Shown one piece after another: positions 26,755 to 38,140 of a stretch of DNA of 64,000 nt (position 1 is the first letter of the stretch; each line of letters starts with the position of its first letter). The translations under genes were made by a program, and so were the position numbers. The notes beneath the pieces were generated by a model that saw only the letters and a program-made list of their open reading frames with translations, made no database searches and was not told where the DNA came from. The stretch is from Puffinus mauretanicus (taxonomy: Eukaryota; Chordata; Aves; Procellariiformes; Procellariidae): positions 1,116,001-1,180,000 of the forward strand of contig JAJKFH010000374.1 in assembly GCA_023333565.1 (NCBI GenBank), given 5' to 3'.

Positions 26755-27025
26755 CTGTGGTGTCCAGCCCCCCAGCACGTAGAGCTTGTTCTTCACCGTC
26801 ACCACCACATGGCAAGCTAATGGTACTGGAAGAGGTGCCGTGCTTCTCCAGGTGCCTTGCTCCATGGAATACTTCTCCACACAGTTTGTGACCTGATACT
26901 GATTTTTCACTTTCATTTGCCCTCCTATTACATAGAGATCGTTATGGATAGTGCCCAATGCATAGAGTTCACGCAGCTCAGTGGTGCACAGGCTGTGCCA
27001 AAACTGGTTTCCTCGCTGGTGGTAT
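26755..27025 (-). CDS. KBTBD12: KBTBD12 coding exon 2 (Kelch repeats)
   Basis: This 271-bp exon encodes residues 357-447, from YHQRGNQFW to LYVLGGWTPQ. The acceptor is TCCTGCAG (AG at 27027-27026); its first base completes the arginine codon AG|A from exon 1. The donor is CCACAG|GTTAAG (GT at 26754-26753), leaving phase 0. It contains two Kelch units: one with ALGTIHNDLYVIGG and a second with the conserved Trp of GTWRSTAPLP and the NKLYVLGG diglycine. The frame is open and close to human KBTBD12 throughout. Kelch blades form a beta-propeller that binds the substrate in Cullin-3 adaptors. The specific substrate of KBTBD12 is not known to me. Confidence 0.95.
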
Positions 27026-27975
27026 CTGCAGGAAAATCCAAAGTTGTAAATGCCCTGGTTCACTGAGGTCCCATCAGCTTGTTTTGAAACGTCACCCCCT
27101 TCACCATCAGTGTTTATTCAGACAATGGTACGATGACAAGAGGAGCTTTCTCCTTCACAGAGAAGTTATAAAATTGAGCCCAATGTTTGCAAAATCAATT
27201 TTTAGTATGAGGAATCCTGGGCATCCTTTCCAAGATATTTGACCCTATTTAAGGTAAGAAGCCCCTTATTTCTGCATGTGCTGCTTAGTCACAGTTTCCA
27301 CTGAAGTTAGTGGGAAGAGCGAGAGCTCAACACTGCGGACAATAAGGCTGCTTCATCTGCCTCAGTAGGGATTTACTTCCTTAAATTTAGGCATCTGTAT
27401 TTGAAAATGCTGTCACCATTTTTTAGTTTTGCCTTTAATCCAGAAAATGTCTGGTTTTCTTTAAAATGGGTGCATCTGAAAAAGACATGAGTGAAAACAG
27501 AATGAGGGTTTAAAGCTATCAACCATTATCCTTTAATCTCTGAAGTACTATCATCAACATCAACAGAGAAGTGTGTTATCTCTGTCTTACTGGACTCCCC
27601 AGGTCATTTGCTTGACTCATTTCTCCCTGCTAATGGCCTAGAAAAGAGCATCCTAGGGAAATGTTCAGGTTTGAGTAGGGAGAATATAAAATCCTCATAC
27701 ATTGATGTAGGATCTAATCAAGCTCATTTACACAGAGATGCCACTACAGTAAATCCTCCTTCTTTCAGCAGAAAAGGCATCAGGATTTCATTGCATGTAT
27801 ATAATTCATTGTGCCATAAAGATCAATTGTGACAAATTGATTAGAGTAGTCAAAATCTCTGGGAAAACTTTCAAGTAAAGAATGCTTTTTCTAGTGGTCT
27901 TTTTTTGTCCCCAGAAACATTATTTGGATTTAAAATTTTTAAATAATTAGGGATTTTCTGACAGAGGGTACACAC
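27026..27975 (-). other. KBTBD12: KBTBD12 intron 1 (within the coding region)
   Basis: A 950-bp intron with a TATAG|GTGTGT donor and a TCCTGCAG acceptor on the minus strand. Nothing else was seen apart from a weak old-repeat-like phrase near 27.3 kb. Confidence 0.9.
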
Positions 27976-29045
27976 CTATAAATTTCGATGTTCCTGGTCT
28001 TTTGTCTAGACATTTTGACGGCACTTGCCTCTCCTGCCACAATAATATCATTATTCTCAGTGACAACACCAGTGCAAACACATCCTAACCCCTCTCCATA
28101 CTTTGGAGAGGAAATGAAGTAAGTCTTTTGTGTCGCAGGAGCGTAACAAAAACTGGCATCTGCATAGCTACCATGTCTTGACCTAATGCCGAGAGAATTG
28201 TTGCCGATGCAGAGTAAGAGATCAGTCGTCTCCATGCCGTATCGCAGGCTGAGGGAAGGGTGGCTGGATAGCTTGATGGTTTTCAGTGCTTCCTCAAACA
28301 TATCATTGCATTCTGAGTTGCACAGGATCATTGTGTTCCTTTTCCGGGCTTCCACGAGAAAGGCAGGGCTGACAAGTACCAGTCTCACTTGCTTCAGGAG
28401 CTCAATAAGGTGCTCTGCACGTGTCTTTCTGCTGTGCTTCACCCATCTAATGACGAGGTCCAGAATGCTTTCCTCCCTGGAAATATTCAGATCATCTGAT
28501 TTTATGAGCGTCAACAGCTGCTGGAATTCAATCTCTAATATTTCTTCCTGTAAGCTCACCTCAGCAAAATGCTGATACAAGTATTTCCTCGCTTGATCAG
28601 ATAAATCTTCTGCCCCAATGTGGTTGGCAAAGTAGTAGATGCCCACACAGTTGGAAGCATCCATATGGTCCATCATGTACTTCTGACACATACTGAAAAC
28701 CTCTTCCATCTGCATGAAATACGCAGCAAGCGCAACAGTCTGCACATTCTGATTGGTGAGGTGCAAATCCGCACTGTACATGTAATGGAGTATTACGGAC
28801 ACGCTCTCTGCAGAGATGTCATACAGTACCACTTCTTTTTGCGTGCATTCAGCCAAGCCACAGGTAAACATGGCTTTGAAATAGGGGCTGAAGGCAGCCA
28901 GCACCACCTTATGGCAGGGGAATTTCTCACCTTCTGCAATTAGCACAATATCAATTATCTCCGTTGATTCTTTCATTCTCTTTACTTGTTCCAATAAAGT
29001 CAAGCTATGGCGCTGCTTTCTTTTCTCCTCAGCCTTGTGATCCAT
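27976..29045 (-). CDS. KBTBD12: KBTBD12 coding exon 1: BTB and BACK domains
   Basis: This large exon encodes residues 1-356 plus two bases. The start ATG at 29045-29043 is in strong context (G at -3, G at +4), and the protein begins MDHKAEEKRK, equivalent to the start of human KBTBD12. A BTB domain spans about residues 32-128, including GEKFPCHKVVLAAFSPYF and DISAESVSVILHYMY. A BACK domain spans about 133-233 and holds DDLNISREESILDLVIRWV, the usual BACK signature. The Kelch part begins near residue 273 with LLLCIGNNS. The BTB mediates dimerisation and, with BACK, Cullin-3 binding in the family, so a role as an E3 ligase substrate adaptor is inferred. The donor is ATTTATAG|GTGTGT (GT at 27975-27974). 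There is no frameshift or internal stop. A possible acceptor upstream (CTAACTCTAG, exon edge about 29110) suggests a separate 5' untranslated exon. Confidence 0.96.
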
Positions 29046-29435
29046 CGCTGATCTCCAAACTTCTTGTTTTTAACTCTGCTCAGAATTCAGGGCCTTCATT
29101 GGGAATGTTTCTAGAGTTAGAAGCATAACATTGTCCAATAAGAATAAATTATTGGGCAAAGGAATATTGCTGTTAATATCTAAAGATAGTCATTCTATAG
29201 GGTGTGATATAAATGAGTAATGCATAAAAAGTACGTAAAATTTTGGTGAGGTCTCAGGCTCAAGATCTCCAAGACAAAACAAAATAAAAATCAACACTTC
29301 AAATTATCTTTAATATTCAGTAACACCCCCCCCCGCCAAGTTTTGTGATTATTTAAAGAAAATTACAGACTTCCCTTCAAAACACTCTTTTCCAGCTCCT
29401 TCTCCCTCCTTTCCCTCATCCTGATCCAGAGCCTG

Positions 29436-29492
29436 TTAAAATCAAGGGAAAGATTTCCGCTGACTTTAATAAACTCTAGGTCAGGCCCTTAG
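29436..29492 (+). repeat. ancient amniote repeat fossil
   Basis: AAAGATTTCCGCTGACTTTAATAAACTC followed by AGGTCAGGCCCTTAG resembles the old amniote repeat text TTGCCATTGACTTCAATGGGAGCAGGATCAGGCCC. The family name is uncertain (CR1/L3-like). Confidence 0.4.
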
Positions 29493-31330
29493 TCCCTTGG
29501 CTATTCAAGTTTTGTCTCTCACATGCACCTGAAGGAAATTAGTCCACTGCTTAGATGCTGAAAGTACCTTATATTTTCAACAGCCCCTGAGGTTAGACAG
29601 CTAGAATGGAGTACTGCCTTTTCAGTGCTCACAGCTCCTCTCAAACTAGGAGTTATGCCTAAGCAGAGACTGCAGAAAAGGCTTTTACAAGACTAAAAAA
29701 ATGGAAAAACATTAGACTTGCTCCTCTCATTAGTTTTTACAGTGATCTACACTTCTGCAAAGCGGGTGGGAAATAAAACCACTAGTACAACCCAGTTCAC
29801 TGGCATTTTGCAGAGGCGTAAGTGGACGTGTGGATGTCTAATATTCTGCCTTACCACCAGGCTTGGCTACCAGTTTGCAGAACGGTTTTGATCCAAAAGC
29901 CCTGGGCTTACACCCTTGCAGAGCAGTTGGGAAGCTGCCGCCTCGTTACTCTACCAACGGATTTGTCTCTGCCCCATCACGCCCCGCTTTACCAGTAGCT
30001 TTCTCCCCAGGCTTCAAGCTGAGAGAGTCAAGACAATGTTGTGGGCAGAGACAGCTTCCACCCCTGAAATATGGTGGCAGAATTGGCAGGACACAACTCG
30101 GTCCAATTGGCCAGATTCTTTACGCTTTCACACCAAAGTGTAGGTCACCGGTTTCTACAGAGTTGCTACTGGTTTGCTTTGGGATAAATAAAGGATTAGT
30201 AAATAGGGGCCAGCTTTCGAGCTCTCCTCCCGCTTCTCAGCGGGATGTTTAAGTGCTGCAGATTCACAGAGGTTTGGTTCCACTTACTGTAAGCTCAAAT
30301 GGGATTTTTAATTAAATTATAATTATTCACATACTCCCCCTAGTTTTATTTATGGGGAAAACAGAAGGAACTCCATGGTCCCATTTCTGAGGTTTTCGGG
30401 GGGGGCCTTTACTGAACCTCCCTGGCTTTCAGACCAGCAAGCTGCAGAATGTGAGGTACGGTGGTAGAGCTGTCCATGGGAGAACGGCGTTTACCCATCA
30501 CTGGGGGATACCAGTCCTTGACACAGTTTTTGTCTCTAATGTGGTAATGAGACAGTTCTGTTGTGGAAATGTATTAAGGACTCATGTCATGAATCACCAA
30601 TACACAAAGAAGTCCTAAAGCCGTGGTATAACCATGTTTGAAACACATTGTAAACATGCTATGCATTGCTTAATGAGACTATTCAAATGAGAAACATTCC
30701 CCACCGGCTTAAATATTTGCAGGGTCAGGGTCTTGTATGGCAGATTGAACTGGTTTTCTCAAATCCTGGAAGCACAAAGAGTAGTCTTAGTTTCATTAAA
30801 GAAATATGTATCAACATAAAAAATGTATGTGTATGAAATTCTCTGAAATCCACCTAAAGGTATTTTCACAAACAGTCCAGATTTCTCTACAGACCTAGAC
30901 TGATGGGGTTTTTTAAAAAATTACAGTTATTTCTCAGGTGAAAAGGAAAGCTACAGCTATATCATCAATCTCAGACCTACTCTTTTAGCTGTTCAGTTGT
31001 TTTTAGAAGTAGTCATCCTTCTGTTTTAGCAAATTACATAGATTCCTCGCTTTGAGTGCTAAATTAAAAGCCAGGCATGCTTGAAGACTAGCATTTCCTT
31101 GATTTTATCAATTCTTCCATATTCCAAATCTGGAACTAGAAGCAACAAATCTGAGAAATGAATCTGGGTTATTACCAGATTTTAAAAATGGATTTGGAAG
31201 ACAAAACACTAACTTCATAGTCTGAACACGGGCCAAGCTTTGAGCTCTTCTTATGGTACTTTTAAAAACCAATCAAAGGCAGTAAGTTTAGTACAAAAAA
31301 TAAAGTGATGGTATTTCCAAAATCTAGAAC

Positions 31331-31360
31331 TTCTTTTTTTTTTTTTTTTTTTTTTTCCCC
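31331..31360. repeat. poly-T tract running into poly-C
   Basis: A run of more than 20 T followed by six C. It may be the reverse-complemented A-tail of a lost retroposed sequence, but nothing recognisable lies beside it. Confidence 0.8.
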
Positions 31361-31457
31361 CCTGGCTACATTGAAATTAAATACTGCATTTGAGAAAACG
31401 TAGGTCTTAATCCTGCATTGACTGCCTCTGGAGCAGTCTTTACAGTCAGTAGAACCC

Positions 31458-31494
31458 TTTTACAAGATAAAAAATCTTTTTTTATCTTGTAAAA
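31458..31494. repeat. near-perfect 17-bp inverted repeat with 3-base loop
   Basis: TTTTACAAGATAAAAAA (31458-31474) and its exact reverse complement (31478-31494) are separated by TCT. A further copy of the TTTTTTACAAAAAAA theme follows directly. Non-coding and AT-rich, in the KBTBD12-MGLL intergenic region or KBTBD12 5' intron. Confidence 0.85.
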
Positions 31495-32717
31495 AGATAT
31501 TTTTTTACAAAAAAATTTTTTTTTTAATCCTAGTTTTAATCCTTTTTAATTAGATGGCCAGATTTTTTTTTTGCCCTTGTGCTATTTTATCACCTTGCAA
31601 TATTTGATCTTCACTGCGTTTTGATAAAGGAACCACACCACATCTCAAAGATCATGTATTATAAGCACACATATCTTAAAGCAGATGAGCTGTTGTTCTG
31701 AACACCAGGTTGTTCAGTCTCCAACTGGATGAAAGTGTTAACAAGTACCAACCAGACCCCAATCCTGTTTAGCAATCTGACTAAGCGGGGTTTTTCCTCC
31801 AAAATGATCAACTTCTCTCCTTTCTCTTTTGCGATGTCAGAGCTTCACACATCCTCCAGCTTTTCCATAATGGACAAAATGTGCATTTTTAATGTGAAGA
31901 ACAAGTGAGATGATTAATCATCATCGTCTTTCCCAGACTTTTGTACAGATCAGGAAGCAGCAGTATGTAGAACTGAGTTATGATTTCACTTCCTTTGCTG
32001 GTCACCTTTAAATTTTCTTTCACTGTTAATTTAGCGTTCTTAAGAGCAACACTTTGTCTTTGATTACACCGTTCATCAGATTTGTGAATTTTGTGTGTTC
32101 GTTTACCAGTGATTAGGCTATCTGGCACAACATGCTCACAGCCGTTTTCTCCTCTCTCTCATCATTAAGACGTTAGCAATAGGAATCTTAAAGCACAAAG
32201 TAGCTCATGCCATTTATGTACTACTTTAGGCACAAATTATCTGATGGATAAGTCCTGCCCCCACTACCCAGATGATGAAGGGCACTGCCCGTCTGCACCC
32301 AGTGCGGGGTGGTCTCCTCTGCCACCCACAGAGCTGGTGGGTCGGCTCTGGGCATCCTCCCCAGGAGCAGCAGCAGAGCTACGTGCAGCCTGTGGGTGGT
32401 AGATGGGGTGGCCTCCCCTCTCCTGGCGCTGGTCCATACCCAATCATCACCTCATCCTTGGGCTGAATTGGTCAAGGAGTCTCCACCTTGCAGTCAGGAC
32501 CGCCTGCAACCCTCCAACCTCCTCTTCGCCCACCTCCTTGAGCTCTGCAGTGCAGCTCCAGAGCTTCAGGCAGGCAGAGCTTGGTTCCCTTACACTTTCA
32601 AGAAGACGATATTTGCCTTTCCTGGTAAGGATGCCCCTTCTTCATCTCCTTACTTTGATAGCACACCAAGCTCCTGACTGAACTGTACGCAATAAAATTG
32701 TGCTGTCGAAAGTCTAC

Positions 32718-32760
32718 TTTCTCCATCCTACAGCTGAGGAAACTGAAGCTAAAAGGTTAA
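32718..32760 (-). repeat. MIR/L2-like SINE fossil
   Basis: CTCCATCCTACAGCTGAGGAAACTGAAGCTAAAAGGTTAA matches, with divergence, the reverse complement of the shared MIR/L2 segment (TTACAGATGAGGAAACTGAGGC...GGTTAA). Confidence 0.5.
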
Positions 32761-35412
32761 AAAGAAAACAGGATTAAAACCCAGGGGTGAAATCCTTTCA
32801 TTAACTTCAGAAATTCATCCCTGTGCATTAGCTACAAACTTGTCACTCCCCTCCTGGCTTTTAGCAGTGTTTAGGTGAGGTCATTGGAAGGATATTAATA
32901 TTCTGCTTTATATCACTGGAAAGACTATTAAAGGGTAATAATGAAATGGTGCTGCTTTGCTTTCCCCTCTGGGTTACAGAGGAAAAAAGATGGTACATTG
33001 ATATTAAAAGAAAGGATAAATGTGATACAAATATAATTTGCAGTGAGACACTATACTGAGATTGTGCCAGAGGCTGGGTTGTCATTAGAAAAGCTCCAGT
33101 GCCAGGCTCAAATCCTCTGTAATGTCATCAGGAGCTGAAATCAGAGTTATTGCCTTATTCAGAGTTTTTTGGATATTTTCTTCTTTTTGTGAAAAATGGA
33201 TTCAGGTGCAAATCTTCATTTGATGTTACTTTATTTCAGAGCCGGGCTGTTAATTTTCCTCCAGTTCTGGCTGCTACTTTAATTTTTATATCAGCTGTTT
33301 TGTTAGTCTAATTTAACTTTTTTTTTTTTTGCCTTTGTGTCATGAACCTTATGAAGAGTCATATACAATTGTATGCAGGAGCTACAGCATACGTTTTGCA
33401 AGGTGGTAGGGTGCTGCAGGAGCAGTTCAAAACATAAATAAGCGCACTGCTGTGAGCTCAGCTCTACAGCTTTTATGAGGCTATCAAACTATAAATAAAT
33501 GCTGTCCTCAATTCTGTTACTGCAGCCTCTCTGAACTGCCCCAGCACAAAGGGACTGGAAACCAGATGGAAGTATCTCATCAGGAATTTCCCTTAACCTC
33601 TGGAAAAAAAAAAGCTACCTTGTAATTAGAGACATTATTTTGTCTGTATTTTTGTCTGGGACATAGATTTTTCTTGTCTTTTCCCCCAGTCTCAAGGAAT
33701 CTGCTCTTTCCTGCACCGTGGTGGGAGGGTGGGAGCTGCAGGACCTGGCCCAGAAGAGGTCACAGCACCCAGCATGGGGCAGCGGCGGGGGGCACCTCCC
33801 CACCCTCCTCTTCCTCCTTTGCTTTTTTTTTTTTTCTTCTTCTCTGCCTTAATGAGGCTGCCCTGGCTTCAGCCTGCCTCCTTTCAGGTGCTGAAAGGAT
33901 CAGGGTTCAGCCACATCAAAGAACCAGTGCCTCTGCCTATGAATTATTTGTGTTTCCTTTGTTATCAGTGAGCTGAGAAGCAAATCTGTTAATTGTATGC
34001 GTTATGACATTTGGCTGACAGCCACAGCAAGGCAGAAATCAGTACCCAGATGATAATAATGTTATAATCTTGGGGTTTAATTATGAAGGCTGTGCTGGCA
34101 TTTAAGATCAAGATTGTAAACTGGGCAAAAGATCCCGCAGTGCTCGAGAAGGGCAAATAATAATGCTAATCTTGATATAAGGAAAAGATATAATAAGAAT
34201 AAGATATAGAAAGGAAGCTTCCAGGGAATTATAGGTGTTCCTATATCTATAGGATAATAGGAACTATTATCCTAATTCTGATACCTGGAAAGATGCCAGA
34301 GAAATTATTACATAATTGAATTATAAGAATTTAGAGGGCAATAAGGTGATAGAAGCAGCTATAGCACCTATTTATCAAGAACAAAATGTGTCGATCCAAT
34401 CTAATTTTCTTCATTTTTTCAGGATAATATAGGATAAAGTAGATACTTCGTCTTGAGTGAAGGTCCTACATTATATCATCAGAAACAAATTGTGATGAAA
34501 TCAACTGACTAAATCAACATAAGTTAGATGCCCAACTAGCTGAAAAAGCACATTCAAAGAACAGTTATCGGTGGTCAGACTGGGAAGCATTTCCAGTTGT
34601 GCCTAGAGATCTGTCCTGCAAAGGTCACTTACAGTTTCAGGGAACACTTACCTTCTTGCTTTGACTTAGATATTATTTCTTGAATGAACTTCATCCGTTC
34701 TGTCCAGATAAAATATACAAACTTGTGGCAGAGCATTAAGTGGGAGAACATTCAATTCTTTTTATGAAATTTATGTCTATATGGGTTGAGAGGGCATACA
34801 GGTAAGTGTCTTTAATAAATGGTTCTCTGTGACAATTAGACATTTAGCCTTTGGATGTGTCTCAAGTATCACCATAACTACTGGCAGCCAGGGTACCTTT
34901 TCTGAGGTTTTCTGTATTCTGTCAGCTGCTAGTTACTTAGAGATTTAGGATTTTCGGGTTTTCAAAGGCATCTAATTAAGTTCGAAGTCCAAGTCCTACT
35001 TAAGCTGAAGTGTCTGCACCCTTTTTAAAAGTAAAACTTCAATCTTAAATTGCTTAGGCAGTTTTAAAAGCTTTGCAGTGACATGATGTCCTTCCCACTA
35101 AAGTCAGAGAAAGAACTCCCCTTGCTCAGCCCCGTGAATCTCCCAGGATCAGCCCCATAGCAGGTACGTTTCAGGCGATCTTGAATTGATTTATTGCTGG
35201 CAGGGAAGGAGGAATTTTGAGGTTTTGAAACTGTGAACACTACAAATCAAATTATGTCTTTGGCCTATATAAGATAAAGTATGACAATCCTTCTGAGAGG
35301 GATTTTAACTATTTTTCTCCCCCAGTCCCTGTGGCACCGTGTTTATTTTCACGTGCCATCTGATACTGAGGAGCCTGAGTCAGGGCAGTCTGAGGTCTCA
35401 TGATAGCCAAGC

Positions 35413-35730
35413 ATGGGCCAGCTCCTGCTGGGATGTGTGCTGCTAGGCATGCTCGTGGGAGCTTTCTTGGCCGGTCATGGTCTGCAAGTGGTGTAGAAGG
35501 AAGCTCTCGGTGCAGAAGGACAGGCTGCTGACCTACAAGCTGCTACTATAGGTGTAGACAGTTGTGGCAGTGTTGTGGTGCGCTGTGCGCATCACTGCAT
35601 CCCTGCTGCTGTGAGCATCCCACTGCCAGCAGAGACTGCGGTCATCTCCTCTCGGACTGCTACAGACACAGCCTGTCCTTTCTGCAGTAGCTTATTTGTT
35701 TTCTTTCTCATTTTGTTGCTCTTAATTTAA
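35413..35730 (+). pseudogene. unassigned frame with one in-frame TAG, hydrophobic ends and polyA signals
   Basis: An ATG at 35413 in strong context (A at -3, G at +4) opens a 27-codon frame starting MGQLLLGCVLLGMLVGAFLA, which looks like a signal peptide or membrane segment. It stops at TAG (35494-35496). The same frame then stays open for 77 codons to TAA at 35728-35730 and ends in a hydrophobic run (LFVFFLILLLL). Two AATAAA hexamers follow at once (35731-35736 and 35737-35742). I do not recognise the product. It could be a 27-residue microprotein, a broken small secreted or membrane protein gene, or chance. The local GC is higher than the flanks. No splice sites were assigned. Confidence 0.25.
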
Positions 35731-36310
35731 AATAAAAATAAAATGGGACTTAACAAGGCTCTTTGGGCGAGGAGAAGCTTGACACCTAACAGTGAGATTT
35801 TAAGCAGTTTGCAAAGCTTCAGAAACTGTGTTTGGGAGCACATTTGACCATCGGAGACCTGAAGATGCTTTGATCAGTTTTCAAAGCCTTTGGGTAGTTT
35901 ATGGTTCTGGAAAGATTTGACAGTTTGAGCTCCGTTTACTGCCAAGTCAGAGCCTAGATGTGGGATTGGATTAATATTGATCCTATCTCAGCAAATACCA
36001 GGCATTTTTTTTTTCTTTAAACTGTTATAGATTCATGAAAAAAATCAAAGCAGCTGAAAATGAAAGACCCTGTGGGCTGTCTTTTCAAATATGCCTTCAC
36101 CTGACCTTAATCTCACTCTGATTCAAAGCTCAGTGAAGTCAGTCAAAAGAATCCCATGATTTAAGTGGAAAACGGATGTGGCTCTGTTCACAAACAAAAG
36201 CCTATAAACAAATCCCAGTCTGCGCCAATTATATGCATTAATTGCATGAGAAGCGTAGAAGCTAAACATATACACACAGAGCCCATTTCTTTTACAGTTC
36301 ACATGTGCAG

Positions 36311-36345
36311 ATCATTTTTCTTACATATCATTTTTCTTACATATC
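36311..36345. repeat. 16-bp tandem duplication
   Basis: ATCATTTTTCTTACAT occurs twice without mismatch (36311-36326 and 36327-36342), followed by ATC. Most likely a recent slippage duplication in intergenic DNA. Confidence 0.85.
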
Positions 36346-37599
36346 AAAACTAATTGAAATGGCAAAGTGCTCATTCACAGAAGGAGGATGCACAAGTTTT
36401 TTTACATATCCAATGACAGATGCCAGCAGAAGGAAAATGTGTTTCTAAAATGTATTTCAGTAGCTCTTTAAGCAGCCTGGCAAAGATCTTAGAGGTTTCT
36501 CTTCTTGCATTTATCTAAATATATTGGCGAGTATAGGAAAGGCTTACTTTCTGGAACAATTATATCATACAGTGTAAATTGGACTGTATCACAATTAAAA
36601 TAAACATAATTTAATAATTCGGTGCAAACTAGGATCTATTTGCATTTTTACAGCAGGAAAGATTGTGAACTCTAATTGCTAATATTTACATAAAACTCTG
36701 AAGTATGTATCTGGTGAGCAAATGCTAGTATGTAAAAGTTTTAATATCCCTGTCACTCAGCAGTGAAATTAAAATAAATTGCAAGTTGTAAACTCTTATA
36801 ACTTGACATCAGCATTCCATTAGTTGCTGTTCGAATCCAGCCTTCCCCATAAATTTCTCTAGTTTCAATTTCAATCACTACCAAGCAAATATCTGGGTAT
36901 GTCCATACCCACAGAAAAGAAAATTCATCGCAACCCGTGGCAACACCGCAGCACCACCTCCAAAACGGCCCCTGCACTAACACACATATTCGATACCTAC
37001 TAAATCTGCAATCCCCACTGAACCCTCATATTAAAAATGTTCAGCCTCTTGTTGGTAAGGATCAGTCGCAGGCACATATAGATACCTTGATGGGAGAAGC
37101 AGGAGTTTCTCTGAGCTTCCCGACTGGAAGCAAGTCTGGATGTTTGCAGGCTGTGGAGTGTGCAAAGCCCCATCCATGCACAGACTCAGACACCGACATT
37201 TCTGCATCTGCAGGCTGATCCCATCTCCACACTGCTGGCAAACCCCATATAGCTGCAAACAGACCCCAAGTTTGATATTGTTCGGGGGTTCCCATCCTAA
37301 CTTTGTAATTAATGGCTTACATTTCCATTATGAACTGGATAGCAGGCTCTGTAAGGAACTGAGAGGGCTTCAATTTTGGCACCAACAATGGGTCCTACAG
37401 CCTCCTCCCCAGGTAGCTGCCGTGCAGCTGACCCTGCATCGCCGTGTATAGGCCCCCTCGCCAGCATCTTTAAGAGTTCCCCAAGACATATGTTCAAGTA
37501 TCCCTGCCCACAAATTTCCCACACACCCAGTAACCCAAAGCAGCCTGGCCCTGGCGTTTCCACATTGCCCAACCGCCTCAGCGCCAAAATCCCTTCTTT

Positions 37600-38140
37600 T
37601 CCCTGCTCTGAGTGGGGAAAGGATTTAAATGTACCTTTCCGACGCCGGGAGCGGCAGGTGTCCGTGAGAGCGCGTGGGAGAGGGAAACAGAGATCGCATA
37701 CAGCAGCACGGAGCTTCTGGTGAGCAGCGAGGTGCCAGGGCTATAAATAGCCCACGCTGGGCTCCTGGCTGGGGCGAGGAGCTGCTTTAATGTCATGCAC
37801 AGGGGCACATTAGGACGCAGCCGACTGGCACCGGTGCTGCTCTCCTTCCCTCCTGCCCGTATGCTGCCTGGCCACGGCTGCCAGGCTCAGTGCTAAAAGG
37901 CAGCAGGCTGCTCTGCGGGATGGCACAGCCACCGCTTGTGTCGGTGGCCCACCTAACGAGTTACGATGTCCCCCGCACAGACCTTGCCACCGGCACGCGA
38001 CGGGCACATCCCTGTGTCGCAGTTGTTTCTGGGTGGCTGGAGCAGTTCCAGCGTAGGCGAGGATCAGACTGACTCCCACCTCCCACGGAGGTCCGGGTAC
38101 CAAACCAGAGGAGATGCTGTTGCTCGCTGACCCTTTCCAA
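37600..38140. promoter_or_regulatory. CpG-rich block with TATA/MEF2-type site
   Basis: This block is CpG- and GC-rich between AT-rich flanks. At 37741-37750 it holds CTATAAATAG, inside GGGCTATAAATAGCCC. That string fits both a TATA box (plus strand; TATTTATAG on minus) and the MEF2 consensus YTAWWWWTAR. On the minus strand, about 100 bases downstream of this site, GGAAAG|GTACAT at 37634-37633 could serve as a splice donor. The block lies about 8.6 kb upstream of the KBTBD12 start codon. It may be that gene's promoter, a separate promoter on plus, or an enhancer. Confidence 0.4.
37635..37725 (-). other. candidate KBTBD12 5' untranslated exon
   Basis: If the TATTTATAG at 37750-37741 (minus strand) acts as a TATA box, transcription would begin near 37715 to 37725 and the exon could end at the donor after 37635. 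It would then splice to the possible acceptor at about 29111. This rests on motif spacing alone and no coding content is expected. Confidence 0.22.

Larger units (their letters stand above)
29046..37600. other. KBTBD12 upstream region
   Basis: No coding exon of a known gene was recognised. Present are an old amniote repeat fossil near 29.45 kb, poly-T and poly-C tracts (31331-31360), a strong AT-rich hairpin at 31458-31494, a MIR-like fossil at 32.7 kb, a GC-richer but CpG-poor block at 32.3-32.7 kb, and an unassigned frame at 35413-35730. If KBTBD12 has an upstream promoter near 37.7 kb, this stretch is its 5' untranslated intron. Confidence 0.6.

Noticed and set aside
32272..32681. Overlapping plus frames in a GC-richer intergenic patch
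   Set aside because: Three frames overlap, CpG content is low and no family is recognisable. A possible donor nearby (TTTCCTG|GTAAGG) is not enough.
36820..36850. GTTCGAATCC, resembling the tRNA B box
   Set aside because: No matching A box or acceptor stem at the right distance, so no tRNA fold could be drawn.
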